Assembly (NCBI GenBank): GCA_025148965.1
Contig: CP102273.1
Span: 1,612,001-1,676,000, forward strand
Direction of reading: 5' to 3'
DNA from: Intestinibacter bartlettii
Lineage (GTDB): Bacteria; Bacillota; Clostridia; Peptostreptococcales; Peptostreptococcaceae
DNA length: 64,000 bases
Shown here: in pieces, positions 26,331 to 35,758 of the stretch
Layout: every line of letters starts with the position of its first letter
How positions within the stretch are numbered: the stretch's first letter is position 1
Translations under genes and position numbers: made by a program
The notes under the pieces: generated by a model
Told to the model about the DNA's origin: nothing
The model's database searches: none
The model's input: only the letters and a program-made list of their open reading frames with translations

Positions 26331-27488
26331 ATGTGCGTAAAAGATAAGATTAAAAATAAAGAAATAAAAATAGTTGATACAACTTTAAGAGATGGTGAAC
26401 AAACAGCGGGCGTCGCTTTTGCAAACCATGAAAAAATAGCAATAGCTCAAGCTCTAAGTGATATAGGAATAGACCAACTAGAAGTTGGTATACCTACAAT
26501 GGGTGGGGATGAAAAAGCTACAATAAAAGCAATATGCAAAAGAAATCTAAAAGCAAGTATAATGGCATGGAATAGAGCAGTTGTTTCTGATATAGAACAA
26601 TCTATAGACTGTGGTGTTGATGCTGTTGCAATTTCTTTATCAGTATCAGATATTCATATTCAACATAAATTGAAAAAATCTAGAGAATGGGTTTTAGAAA
26701 ATATGTTTAATGCAGTTTCTTTTGCCAATAAAAATGGATTGTATATTTCAGTTAATGGTGAAGATGCTTCAAGAGCAGATACAGACTTTTTAATCGAATT
26801 TATAAACGTTGCAAAACAAGCTGGTGCAAATAGATTTAGATTCTGTGATACAGTAGGTGTTATGGAACCATTTGCTACTAGAGAAAAAATAGAAAAAATA
26901 CACAAAGCTACTAACTTTGATATAGAAATGCATACTCATAATGACTTTGGTATGGCTACTGCAAATGCTATAGCAGGTGTTATAGGTGGAGCAAATTATA
27001 TAGGATGCACAGTAAATGGATTAGGTGAAAGAGCAGGAAATGCAGCACTTGAAGAAGTTTTAATGGCACTTAAATTTGTATACGGATATGATACAGATGT
27101 AGATACTACTAAATTTGTTGAAATATGTAAATATGTATCACAAGCATCAGGTAGACGTCTACCACCATGGAAAGCAATAGTTGGTACTAATATGTTTAGA
27201 CATGAATCAGGAATACATGCAGATGGAGCACTAAAAGATCCTAAAAACTATGAAGCATTTGACCCAGCAGAAGTTGGACTTCAAAGACAAATAGTAATAG
27301 GTAAACACTCTGGTAAGGCTGCAATAGTAAATAAATTTAAAGAATACTCTATAGAACTTACAAATGAAGAAGCTAATCAAATATTAGAAGAAGTACGTAA
27401 AGTATCTGTAGGATTAAAGAGAGAATTATTTGATAAAGAATTAGTTCAAATATATCACGATATAAAAAATGATTATAAAATATTCTAA
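26331..27488 (+). CDS. Re-citrate synthase / homocitrate synthase (NifV-like)
   Basis: 385-residue member of the DRE-TIM metallolyase (isopropylmalate synthase-like) family, condensing acetyl-CoA with a 2-oxoacid. The metal and substrate motifs are VDTTLRDGEQTAGVAF, the EMHTHNDFGMATANA pair of His, and NGLGERAGNAALEE; HESGIHADG lies in the C-terminal part. The regulatory C-terminal domain of LeuA is absent. In clostridia, proteins of this type next to an isocitrate dehydrogenase are established or proposed Re-citrate synthases feeding glutamate synthesis; homocitrate synthase for nitrogenase is the alternative, but no nif gene is present. TAGGGGGA precedes the ATG. Confidence 0.8.
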   Translation: MCVKDKIKNKEIKIVDTTLRDGEQTAGVAFANHEKIAIAQALSDIGIDQLEVGIPTMGGDEKATIKAICKRNLKASIMAWNRAVVSDIEQSIDCGVDAVAISLSVSDIHIQHKLKKSREWVLENMFNAVSFANKNGLYISVNGEDASRADTDFLIEFINVAKQAGANRFRFCDTVGVMEPFATREKIEKIHKATNFDIEMHTHNDFGMATANAIAGVIGGANYIGCTVNGLGERAGNAALEEVLMALKFVYGYDTDVDTTKFVEICKYVSQASGRRLPPWKAIVGTNMFRHESGIHADGALKDPKNYEAFDPAEVGLQRQIVIGKHSGKAAIVNKFKEYSIELTNEEANQILEEVRKVSVGLKRELFDKELVQIYHDIKNDYKIF

Positions 27489-27607
27489 TTTTAGGTTTGT
27501 TAAAATTAAAATCTTAAATTTATGAGAAGTTTTATGAAAATAAATATAACTAAAGGCGATAGTTTTTGGTTGAAATTAGATACTGTAATTTAATAGGGGG
27601 ACAAAAA

Positions 27608-28603
27608 ATGTATAAAGTAACACTAATACCAGGAGATGGAATAGGACCAGAAGTTGCAGCTGCTATGGTGAAAGTTGTAGAATCAACAGGCGTAGATATA
27701 GAATGGGAAAAAGTAGATGCAGGAGCAGGCGTCATAGACGAATATGGTACACCACTTCCAGAACATGTAATAGATGCAATAAAAAGAAATAAAATAGCTA
27801 TAAAAGGACCTGTAACTACACCAGTAGGGAAAGGATTTAAAAGTGTAAATGTAACACTGAGACAAACTTTAGATTTATATGTAAATTTAAGACCAGTAAA
27901 GAGTTTTAAAGGTATTAAATCTAGATATGAAGATATCGACTTAGTTATAGTGAGAGAAAATACAGAAGGATTATATTCAGGAATAGAACACAAAATAGGC
28001 GATTACGGTGCAGAGACAATAAAAATAATAACTAAACCAGCTTGCGAAAGAATATGTGAATTTGCATTTAACTATGCAAAAGATAATAATAGAAAAAAAG
28101 TAACAGGAGTGCATAAAGCTAATATAATGAAACTTAGCGATGGACTATTCTTAAATACATTTAGAGATATAGCATCTAAATATCCAGATATAAAAAGTGA
28201 TGATTTAATAGTAGATGCTGCTTGTATGAATTTAGTTATAAATCCAGAAAAATACGATGTTATGGTTATGCCTAACTTATACGGCGATATAGTATCTGAT
28301 TTATGCTCAGGTCTTGTTGGTGGTCTTGGAATGATACCAGGAGCTAATATAGGAAAGGATTATGCAGTATTTGAAGCAGTCCATGGTAGTGCACCAGATA
28401 TAGCTGGAAAAAATATAGCTAATCCAACAGCAATAATTCAATCATCTGTAATGATGCTTAGATATTTAGGAGAACAAGAAGCAGCGGCTAAAATAGAAAA
28501 TGCTTTAGTAAAAGTTTTCGAAAAAGGAGAAAATTTAACTGGAGATTTAGGTGGAAATGCTACAACTGATGAATTTACAAATGAAATATTAAAATATATA
28601 TAG
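27608..28603 (+). CDS. Isocitrate/isopropylmalate dehydrogenase family enzyme, probably NAD-isocitrate dehydrogenase
   Basis: 331 residues, beta-decarboxylating dehydrogenase. Signatures are TLIPGDGIGPEV, the substrate arginines in VNVTLRQTLDLYVNLRPVKS, IVRENTEGLYSG, KANIMKLSDGLF and the NAD-site YGDIVSDLCSGLVGGLG followed by EAVHGSAPDIAGKNIANP. The SNVTLRQ-like helix (VNVTLRQ, no LeuB-type sequence) fits isocitrate or homoisocitrate rather than isopropylmalate. Start at 27608 follows TAGGGGGAC. With the synthase upstream it would form 2-oxoglutarate if an aconitase is supplied from elsewhere. Confidence 0.85.
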   Translation: MYKVTLIPGDGIGPEVAAAMVKVVESTGVDIEWEKVDAGAGVIDEYGTPLPEHVIDAIKRNKIAIKGPVTTPVGKGFKSVNVTLRQTLDLYVNLRPVKSFKGIKSRYEDIDLVIVRENTEGLYSGIEHKIGDYGAETIKIITKPACERICEFAFNYAKDNNRKKVTGVHKANIMKLSDGLFLNTFRDIASKYPDIKSDDLIVDAACMNLVINPEKYDVMVMPNLYGDIVSDLCSGLVGGLGMIPGANIGKDYAVFEAVHGSAPDIAGKNIANPTAIIQSSVMMLRYLGEQEAAAKIENALVKVFEKGENLTGDLGGNATTDEFTNEILKYI

Positions 28604-28640
28604 CAATTTGAATTATAAAAATATTTAAATTGATTTTGAA

Positions 28641-28694
28641 ATACATTCTCTAATACTATGGAAAATACTTTATAGTTGAGAATGTATTTTTTTA
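28641..28694 (+). terminator. Terminator of the citrate-synthase/IDH operon
   Basis: ATACATTCTC pairs with GAGAATGTAT, followed by seven T. The 270 bases from here to the next gene are AT-rich; a TATAAT at 28904-28909 is a likely -10 for the symporter gene, and nothing else is apparent. Confidence 0.82.
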
Positions 28695-28965
28695 TATCAC
28701 ATAGCAAATTGTATTTATTTAAATATTCTGGAAAATATATCGAATTAACAAATTTAAGCAGTTTATCTTTATAAAATATAACTAAAAATAAATTAATGTT
28801 AATAAAATAAATAAAAAACCATTAAAACTTTAAAAAACAAAGAAAAAGCATTAAGAAATATGTCTGCGCTTAAAAAAATAATGCAAAAATATTTTTTATA
28901 TTGTATAATTAAGAAGTGATAAAAAATAACAAAAAATATTTATATGCAAAGGGAGACAGTATTAG

Positions 28966-30234
28966 ATGAAGAAAAAAATTAGTTTGACAACAAAAATTTT
29001 AATAGGTTTATTTTTAGGATTTATATGTGGACTTATATTAAAATCTATACCAGATAGTTATATAAAAGATACTATAATTATAGGTGGAATATTAAAAATA
29101 TTCGGAACAGGATTTACAACAGCCATTAAAATGATGGTTGTGCCACTTGTATTTGTATCATTAGTATGTGGGACATCATCTATGGGAGATATAAAAAAAT
29201 TAGGTAGAATAGGTACAAAGACAATGGCATTTTACTTATCTACAACAGCAGTAGCAATAATAATAGCTTTATTTTTAGGGAGTGTATTAAAACCAGGCGC
29301 AGGGCTTGATATGAGCCATATGGTAAGTGGCGAAGTATCAATTGGTGAATCTAAATCACTAGTAGATATAATATTAGGGATAGTTCCATCGAATCCAATA
29401 AAAGCATTTGCAGATGGAGAAATGTTACAGATAATATTCTTTGCAATGATTACAGGGATAGCAATGAGTATTGTTGGAAAAAAAGCTGAACCTGTTAGAG
29501 TGATATTTGAAAGTTTAAACGAAATATGCATGAAAATGGTAGGAATAATAATGTTATTTGCTCCATACGGTGTATTTGCTTTAGTTTGTGATACATTCTC
29601 ATCAGTAGGACAAGATGCAATCCTTGTACTTATTAAATATGTAGCAGTAGTTTTATTAGGTATGGGAATACATATAACTTGTGTATATGGAGGAATGTTT
29701 AAATTATTTACAAAAGAAAAAATAATGCCATTTTTAAAGAAATTTACATCAGTAGCAGCTATAACATTCTCAACAGCATCAAGTAATGCATCAGTACCAG
29801 CAAGTATGGAAATACTTGAAGAATTAGGGGTAGGAAAAACTACTAGATCATTTACTATACCAATGGGAGCAACTATAAATATGGACGGAACTGCTATAAT
29901 GCAAGGTGTTGCAGCATTATTTATAGCTCAAATATACGGAATTGACTTAAGTATAAATCAAATGATTACAATAATTTTAACAGCGACTTTAGCATCAATC
30001 GGAACAGCAGGTGTTCCAGGTGTCGGAATGATAATGTTATCTATGGTTTTAACATCTGTAAATCTTCCACTTGAAGGAATAGGGCTTATAATGGGTGTTG
30101 AAAGAATAATAGACATGTTTAGAACTACTGTAAATGTAATGGGTGACAATATCTGTACACTTATAATTGCAAATAGTGAAAATGACTTTGATAAAGATAT
30201 GTTCTATGGAGAAAAAGAAGAACAATTAGCTTAA
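28966..30234 (+). CDS. Dicarboxylate/amino acid:cation symporter (GltP/DAACS family)
   Basis: 422-residue membrane transporter for glutamate, aspartate or C4-dicarboxylates, driven by H+ or Na+. Eight or more helices and the two re-entrant loops are recognisable: the Ser-rich TFSTASSNASVPASME loop, the NMDGTAIMQGVAALFIAQ motif in helix 7, and GTAGVPGVGMIMLSMVL in the second loop, followed by DMFRTTVNVMGDN in helix 8. Its place after the 2-oxoglutarate-forming pair suggests glutamate or dicarboxylate uptake. It has its own promoter region and terminator. Confidence 0.92.
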   Translation: MKKKISLTTKILIGLFLGFICGLILKSIPDSYIKDTIIIGGILKIFGTGFTTAIKMMVVPLVFVSLVCGTSSMGDIKKLGRIGTKTMAFYLSTTAVAIIIALFLGSVLKPGAGLDMSHMVSGEVSIGESKSLVDIILGIVPSNPIKAFADGEMLQIIFFAMITGIAMSIVGKKAEPVRVIFESLNEICMKMVGIIMLFAPYGVFALVCDTFSSVGQDAILVLIKYVAVVLLGMGIHITCVYGGMFKLFTKEKIMPFLKKFTSVAAITFSTASSNASVPASMEILEELGVGKTTRSFTIPMGATINMDGTAIMQGVAALFIAQIYGIDLSINQMITIILTATLASIGTAGVPGVGMIMLSMVLTSVNLPLEGIGLIMGVERIIDMFRTTVNVMGDNICTLIIANSENDFDKDMFYGEKEEQLA

Positions 30235-30245
30235 TTTAAAGATAC

Positions 30246-30291
30246 AAAAGGGATATAAAGCAAGTAAGATTTGCATTATATCCCTTTTATA
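30246..30291. terminator. Bidirectional terminator
   Basis: AAAAGGGATATA and ATATCCCTTTT form the stem, with an inner GCAA/TTGC pair. It separates the symporter gene from the convergent LacI-type gene. Confidence 0.82.
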
Positions 30292-30357
30292 TTAAATAGA
30301 AAATGATATTTATATGCTAAAAACAACTTATATTTTCAAAGTATAAACTATAAAAAA

Positions 30358-31380
30358 TTATAATGTTGATTCTCTTTTTACAATAGTAGGGTCTATGACT
30401 ACGTGTTTATTAACTCTTAGACAGCCTTTTTTATTTTTACGATTTATTTTTATTCCCTCTGTTAATATAGATAAAGTATTTTGGGTAATTTTATTAACAT
30501 CTTGTTTAATTGAAGTTAATGGGATAAATGACTCTATTGCAGCTGGAGAATCATCAAAGCCAATTACCTCATAATTATCAGGAATAGATTTATTGTTTTT
30601 TACAAGTATTTTGATAAAATAATTGGCTAAAGTATCATTACTTAAAAATACCCCGATTTTTTTGCCGTTATATTTAGCTTCTATTTTTTTAAAAATATTA
30701 AATAATTTACTTGTAGTATCGCTTATATCGTTATTGAAAACTTCATAAAACACCATATGTTCAATATTTTTATCTAAGCAGATATTTTCAAAAGCCTTAA
30801 TTCTATCGATTGATGGAATTTCCTCTGATATAGGACTATTTATATGTATTAACACATCACAATTATTTTCAATAAGGGTGTTTGTAGCTAAAGATGCACC
30901 CAAGTAGTTATTTGTATCGACGCTTGAAATATACTTAGATTCCCTTTCGATTCCCACAATAGGTATATTATAATCTTTTAATTGTATAGAAGGAATACAG
31001 GAACTAATCATAATTAAGCCTTCAATTTGATATGCTAATAACTCATCTATATACTCTTTTTCTTCATCGATATTTCCATTACTAGTAAAAACTAAAAATT
31101 TATAACCATATCTAGAATAAGTGTTTAATATAGAATTTAGTAAATATGAATAAAAGTGTAATTCTAGTTTTGGTGCAATTATTCCTATAAATTCTGTTTT
31201 CCCATTAGAGAATATTTTAGCAACCTTATTTTTTTTATAATTCAATTCTTTTAGGGCATTTTCTATTAATAGACTTGTCTCTTTAGTAAGGTTTTCTGGA
31301 GAATTAAAATATCTAGAAATTGTAGCAGTAGATAAGTTTGTATACTTAGCTATATCGCTATATGTAATATTTTTTTTCAA
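30358..31380 (-). CDS. LacI-family repressor of the sucrose/fructan operon
   Basis: 340 residues. N-terminal helix-turn-helix with hinge (ITYSDIAKYTNLSTATISRYFNSPENLT) and a periplasmic-binding-protein-like ligand domain ending EVIGFDDSPAA...PLTSIKQD, both typical of LacI/GalR. It is divergent from the sugar operon, whose start region holds a perfect LacI-type palindrome, so it very likely represses that operon and responds to sucrose, fructose or a phosphorylated derivative. Short leader; revcomp AAGAGGTG precedes the ATG. Confidence 0.9.
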   Translation of the reverse strand: MKKNITYSDIAKYTNLSTATISRYFNSPENLTKETSLLIENALKELNYKKNKVAKIFSNGKTEFIGIIAPKLELHFYSYLLNSILNTYSRYGYKFLVFTSNGNIDEEKEYIDELLAYQIEGLIMISSCIPSIQLKDYNIPIVGIERESKYISSVDTNNYLGASLATNTLIENNCDVLIHINSPISEEIPSIDRIKAFENICLDKNIEHMVFYEVFNNDISDTTSKLFNIFKKIEAKYNGKKIGVFLSNDTLANYFIKILVKNNKSIPDNYEVIGFDDSPAAIESFIPLTSIKQDVNKITQNTLSILTEGIKINRKNKKGCLRVNKHVVIDPTIVKRESTL

Positions 31381-31491
31381 AATAACACCTCTTTATAATA
31401 AATAATTAATATTAAGTTTATCAAATAAATAAGTGTTTATCAACATTATAGGAAATAAAGAAAAAACAATTGGAAATAGAAAAAATTATAG

Positions 31492-31553
31492 TTGACCTAA
31501 TTGGAAAAAATATGATATTATGAAAATGTAATCAAAAATGTAATCGATTACAT
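31492..31553 (+). promoter_or_regulatory. Promoter and LacI-type operator of the sugar operon
   Basis: TTGACC (31492-31497) and TATTAT (31516-31521) with an 18-base spacer. A perfect 16-base palindrome ATGTAATCGATTACAT lies at 31538-31553, and a half-site ATGTAATC at 31526-31533 is 12 bases upstream. Both overlap or follow the expected start point, the position for repression by the divergent LacI-type protein. Confidence 0.85.
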
Positions 31554-31580
31554 AACAAAATTAAGGGGGAATTAATTTAA

Positions 31581-32888
31581 ATGACAAAAAAAATTGGGAG
31601 TATTCTATTAATTTTCACATTTATAATAAGTTTGGTTGGATGTGAAAAGAAAATAGAAACTGGAAGTATTAGTGGCTTTGATGAGAATGAGGAGTACATT
31701 TCTATGTGGATACATACAATAGAAAATACCCCAGAAGGAGAAGCATATAAAAAAAGTGTAGATCTTTTTAATAAAAAATATAACGGAAAATATTTTTTAG
31801 ACATAGAGTTTATTCCACGTAATGAAAATGGAGGGGGCTACTCAGATAAAATTAATGCTGGTGTTATGTCAGGAGATTTACCTGATATTATAACAGTAGA
31901 TGGACCAAACGTTTCAGCATATGTAGCAAATAATATAATACAACCTCTAGAAGGTGTATCAGAAAAAGACAAATCTGCATATTTAGATTCTATAATAGAA
32001 CAAGGAACAGTTAATAACAAGCTTTATACACTAGGTGCTATGGAATCAAGCGTTGGATTATATTACAACAAAGATATAATAGAAAAAGCTGGGGTTGAAA
32101 TTCCTAGTATGAATGATCCATGGACTTGGGATGAATTTTATGAAGTATGTGAAAAAATAAAAAATGTCATTCCGGAAAACGATTATCCTATTGATATGAC
32201 ATTTCCTTCAGGAGAGTCAACAATTTACTATTATGCACCTTTTATATGGTCTAATGGAGGAGATTTCGTAAGTAAAGATGGTTTAACAGTTGATGGATAT
32301 TTTAATTCAGAAAAGACTTATGAAACAGTTGATTATTTCAAAAAACTACTAGACAATAAAATGTTTTCAAAAACTAAGATAGAGAATTTATTTGAACTTG
32401 AAAGAGCAGCATTTAAATTTGACGGTGCATGGCTGGTAAATAATATGAAAACTAGTTATCCAGATTTTAATCTAGGTATTGCACCTTATCCTGTAGGAAA
32501 TGATTGGAACCAAGAAAAATATACACCAACGGGTTCATGGACATATGCAGTAAGTACTAATTGTACTAATGTAAGTGCAGCTACAGAAGCTGTTAAATGG
32601 TTAAGTGGCGTTGAAAGTGGTGTTATATTAAGCGAATTAACTGGAAATATGCCTTCTACATATGAAGCATATGATAGATTACCTCAATTTAAAGATGGGT
32701 TATATGCATTTTTAAAAGAACAATTAATAACTTATGGTCACCCAAGACCTAAAACACCAGTTTATCCTCAAGTGAGCGAGCAATATCAAAGATCACTAGA
32801 AGATATAGTTTTAAATAATAAAGACAAAAAAGATACAATTGAATACTCTGTAGAAAGGATAGACGCAAAATTAAAGCGTTATAGATAG
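31581..32888 (+). CDS. Sugar ABC transporter substrate-binding lipoprotein
   Basis: 435 residues of the family 1 (MalE/MsmE-type) binding proteins. Lipoprotein signal with lipobox ISLVGC, lipidated Cys21. The mature part shows the usual alternating lobes, with DLPDIITVDGPNVSAYVANNIIQPL, GAMESSVGLYYNKDIIEKAG, and GSWTYAVSTNCTN. It captures the sugar outside the membrane for the two permeases that follow. First gene of the operon, start after AAGGGGGA. Confidence 0.92.
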   Translation: MTKKIGSILLIFTFIISLVGCEKKIETGSISGFDENEEYISMWIHTIENTPEGEAYKKSVDLFNKKYNGKYFLDIEFIPRNENGGGYSDKINAGVMSGDLPDIITVDGPNVSAYVANNIIQPLEGVSEKDKSAYLDSIIEQGTVNNKLYTLGAMESSVGLYYNKDIIEKAGVEIPSMNDPWTWDEFYEVCEKIKNVIPENDYPIDMTFPSGESTIYYYAPFIWSNGGDFVSKDGLTVDGYFNSEKTYETVDYFKKLLDNKMFSKTKIENLFELERAAFKFDGAWLVNNMKTSYPDFNLGIAPYPVGNDWNQEKYTPTGSWTYAVSTNCTNVSAATEAVKWLSGVESGVILSELTGNMPSTYEAYDRLPQFKDGLYAFLKEQLITYGHPRPKTPVYPQVSEQYQRSLEDIVLNNKDKKDTIEYSVERIDAKLKRYR

Positions 32889-32893
32889 ATGAA

Positions 32894-33778
32894 ATGGCTA
32901 AAAATAATACAGTAGAAAAAAGAAACTCTATACTTGGTATGTCATTTTTTGGACCAGCATTAGTACTGATGGCAATATTTCTATTCATACCAATGATTTT
33001 AACACTTGTGTTTAGTTTTACGGATTACTTTGCATTAAATCCAAGTTTGACAAGTTTTGTTGGATTAGATAATTATGTAGCATTATTTAAAGATAGATTA
33101 TTTGTTCAAGCTTTTGGAAATACAATTTTATTTGTAATTATAATAGTTCCTCTTCAAATGGGACTTGCTTTTGGACTTGCATTGTTTATAGATAAAATAT
33201 CATATTGTAAAACTTATTTTAAAATATCATTTTTTATCCCAGTAGTAATGTCATTAGCTGTAGTTTCTACTTTATGGATGCAAATATACAATGCAGAAGG
33301 TATTTTAAATACTCTTTTAGGATGGATAGGAATAGATCCACAACCATTTATATATAGTGCAAAACAAGCATTGCCTTCAATTGCATTTATGAGTATATGG
33401 CAAGGGGCAGGATATCAAATGCTAATTTTCTTAGGAGGATTACAAGCAATATCACCTAGTTTGTATGAAGCAGCAGAAATAGACAATGCATCTGCATGGG
33501 CTAAATTTAGATATATAACCTTACCAGCGTTAAAACCGATTTTAATCTTTGTATTTATAACAATAACAATTGGTGCATTTAAAATGGTTGTCCAACCTAT
33601 GGTTATGACAGGTGGTGGACCTTCATATTCTACATACACATTGGTATATGACATATATCAAACTGGTACAGTAAACTGGGAAATAGGAACTGCATCTGCT
33701 ATGTCTATAGTGTTTGCAATATTTGTAATAATTCTTACAATAATACAAAATAAAATAACGAAGGACAAGGAGGAATAG
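32894..33778 (+). CDS. Sugar ABC transporter permease (MalF/MsmF-type)
   Basis: 294 residues, six helices. The cytoplasmic EAA loop is EAAEIDNASAWAKFRYITLPALKP, the contact site for the ATPase. The start 5 bases after the upstream stop has a weak Shine-Dalgarno, implying translational coupling. Operates as a heterodimer with the next permease. Confidence 0.92.
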   Translation: MAKNNTVEKRNSILGMSFFGPALVLMAIFLFIPMILTLVFSFTDYFALNPSLTSFVGLDNYVALFKDRLFVQAFGNTILFVIIIVPLQMGLAFGLALFIDKISYCKTYFKISFFIPVVMSLAVVSTLWMQIYNAEGILNTLLGWIGIDPQPFIYSAKQALPSIAFMSIWQGAGYQMLIFLGGLQAISPSLYEAAEIDNASAWAKFRYITLPALKPILIFVFITITIGAFKMVVQPMVMTGGGPSYSTYTLVYDIYQTGTVNWEIGTASAMSIVFAIFVIILTIIQNKITKDKEE

Positions 33779-33781
33779 AAT

Positions 33782-34633
33782 ATGAAGAGTAACAAACGTA
33801 AAACTATTGAGATAATTGTATGTGTAATTATGATAGGAGTTTCATTATTATTCTTATTCCCTATAATATGGATGATAGCGAATTCATTTAAAGGAGATGC
33901 TCAAATTATACAAGATATGAATACATTTGGTGCATTTATACCACCTACTTTAGATAGAAACTTCTTTAGTAACTATATAACTATAATTCAGAATTCAGAT
34001 TTAATGAAGTATATGGTAAATACAGTTTTTTATGCAGCTATACTTATAGTGCTAAGTGTTTTAGTAAATGGTTTAGCGGGATATGCACTTGCTAAAATTA
34101 AATTCCCATTTAGAGAAGGTTGGGTATTAGTAATAACTTTACTTATGATAGTACCAACTGAAACTATAATAACAATTAACTACATGATGATTGCAAAAGC
34201 TGGCTTATTAAATAATATAATAGGATATATTTTACCACTGATAGTCAACCCATTTAATATATTCTTATTTAGACAAGTATTTGTACAACTACCTGATGAG
34301 CTTAGAGAAGCTGCTGAAATGGATCACTGTGGAACTTTAAAATATTTTTTAAAAATAGTACTTCCAATGTCAAAATCAGTTGTGGCTACAGTTAGTGTAT
34401 TTACTTTTTTAAATGTATGGAACGACTTTATATGGCCATCTTTAATATTTACATCTAATGATTTATTAACAGTGCAAATAGGGTTAAATTCTATAACAGC
34501 TAACGATAATACAACTACAGGACAAGTATTAGCTACAATTTCATTAATAACAATACCAGTAATAATTATTTATTCATTATTCTCTAAACAAATTGTTGAG
34601 GGAGTTACTACAACAGGAACTAAGGAGGGCTAA
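33782..34633 (+). CDS. Sugar ABC transporter permease (MalG/MsmG-type)
   Basis: 283 residues, six helices. EAA loop ELREAAEMDHCGTLKYFLKIVLP. AAGGAGG at the end of the previous gene serves as its ribosome site. It pairs with the upstream permease to form the channel. The C-terminus KQIVEGVTTTGTKEG is typical of MalG-type proteins. Confidence 0.92.
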   Translation: MKSNKRKTIEIIVCVIMIGVSLLFLFPIIWMIANSFKGDAQIIQDMNTFGAFIPPTLDRNFFSNYITIIQNSDLMKYMVNTVFYAAILIVLSVLVNGLAGYALAKIKFPFREGWVLVITLLMIVPTETIITINYMMIAKAGLLNNIIGYILPLIVNPFNIFLFRQVFVQLPDELREAAEMDHCGTLKYFLKIVLPMSKSVVATVSVFTFLNVWNDFIWPSLIFTSNDLLTVQIGLNSITANDNTTTGQVLATISLITIPVIIIYSLFSKQIVEGVTTTGTKEG

Positions 34634-34636
34634 GAT

Positions 34637-35758
34637 ATGAGATTTGTATCTTTAAAAAATGTAAATAAACAATATAAAGGAAATAATAAAAAATCAGTTA
34701 CAGATTTTAATTTAGATATAGAAAAAGGAGAATTTATAGCATTTGTAGGTCCATCTGGATGCGGTAAATCTACTACACTTAGAATGATAGCGGGATTTGA
34801 AGAAGTTACAGAAGGAAAAATAGAAATAGACAACAAAGTTGTAAATGACTTATTACCAAGAGATAGAGGAATAGCTATGGTTTTTCAAAATTATGCTTTA
34901 TATCCTCATATGACAGTAGAAAAAAATATAGCTTTTGGACTTAAAAATATAAAAACTCCACAAGAAGAAATCAATAAAAAAGTAGATTGGGCAATAGATG
35001 TTTTAGGGCTTGAGGAATATAGAAAGAGAAAACCTAAAAATCTATCAGGAGGACAACGCCAAAGAGTTGCACTTGGAAGAGCTATAGTCCGTAATCAAAA
35101 AGTATTTTTAATGGATGAACCATTATCAAATTTAGATGCAAAATTACGTGTAAGTATGAGAAATGAAATAACAAAATTACATAGAGAATTAGGAGCAACT
35201 ACTATTTATGTAACTCATGATCAAGTAGAAGCTATGACTATGGCAGATAGGATAGTAGTAATGAAAGATGGAGTTATTCAACAAATAGGTTCACCAATTA
35301 AGCTTTATGATGAACCTGTAAATAAATTTGTTGCTGGATTTATTGGATCTCCACAGATGAATTTTATAGAAGTAAATGTAAAAGATGATGTAGTAGAATT
35401 TAATGATGGAAATAAAATACATATAACTAAAGGAATTAGAGATAGATTACAAAAATCAGGAAAAATGATTTTAGGTATTAGAGGAGAAGATATTAAATTT
35501 GATTCTTTAAATATGGAACTTAGAAAAGATGATATATTAAAAGCTACAGTAAGCAATGTTGAAGTTATGGGAAATGAAAATAATATATACTTCACATTAG
35601 GAGGGGAAACAATAATAGCAAGAGCATCTAAATATGATTTAAAAAGTATAGGAGAAGAAATTGAATTTGTAATAGACTCAAATAGATTACACTTTTTCGA
35701 TATAGAAACTGAAGAAAGTATACTTAACTATTTAAATGAAAGTGAGACAGCAATATAA
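34637..35758 (+). CDS. Sugar ABC transporter ATPase (MsmK/UgpC-type)
   Basis: 373 residues. Walker [10 protein letters not shown], signature LSGGQRQRV, Walker [13 protein letters not shown] and switch His in [10 protein letters not shown]. The C-terminal 130 residues form the MOI/TOBE regulatory domain of MalK-type ATPases. GGAGGGC precedes the ATG. Many Firmicutes share one MsmK among importers; here it is inside the operon. Its stop overlaps the next start by one base (TAATG). Confidence 0.93.
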   Translation: MRFVSLKNVNKQYKGNNKKSVTDFNLDIEKGEFIAFVGPSGCGKSTTLRMIAGFEEVTEGKIEIDNKVVNDLLPRDRGIAMVFQNYALYPHMTVEKNIAFGLKNIKTPQEEINKKVDWAIDVLGLEEYRKRKPKNLSGGQRQRVALGRAIVRNQKVFLMDEPLSNLDAKLRVSMRNEITKLHRELGATTIYVTHDQVEAMTMADRIVVMKDGVIQQIGSPIKLYDEPVNKFVAGFIGSPQMNFIEVNVKDDVVEFNDGNKIHITKGIRDRLQKSGKMILGIRGEDIKFDSLNMELRKDDILKATVSNVEVMGNENNIYFTLGGETIIARASKYDLKSIGEEIEFVIDSNRLHFFDIETEESILNYLNESETAI

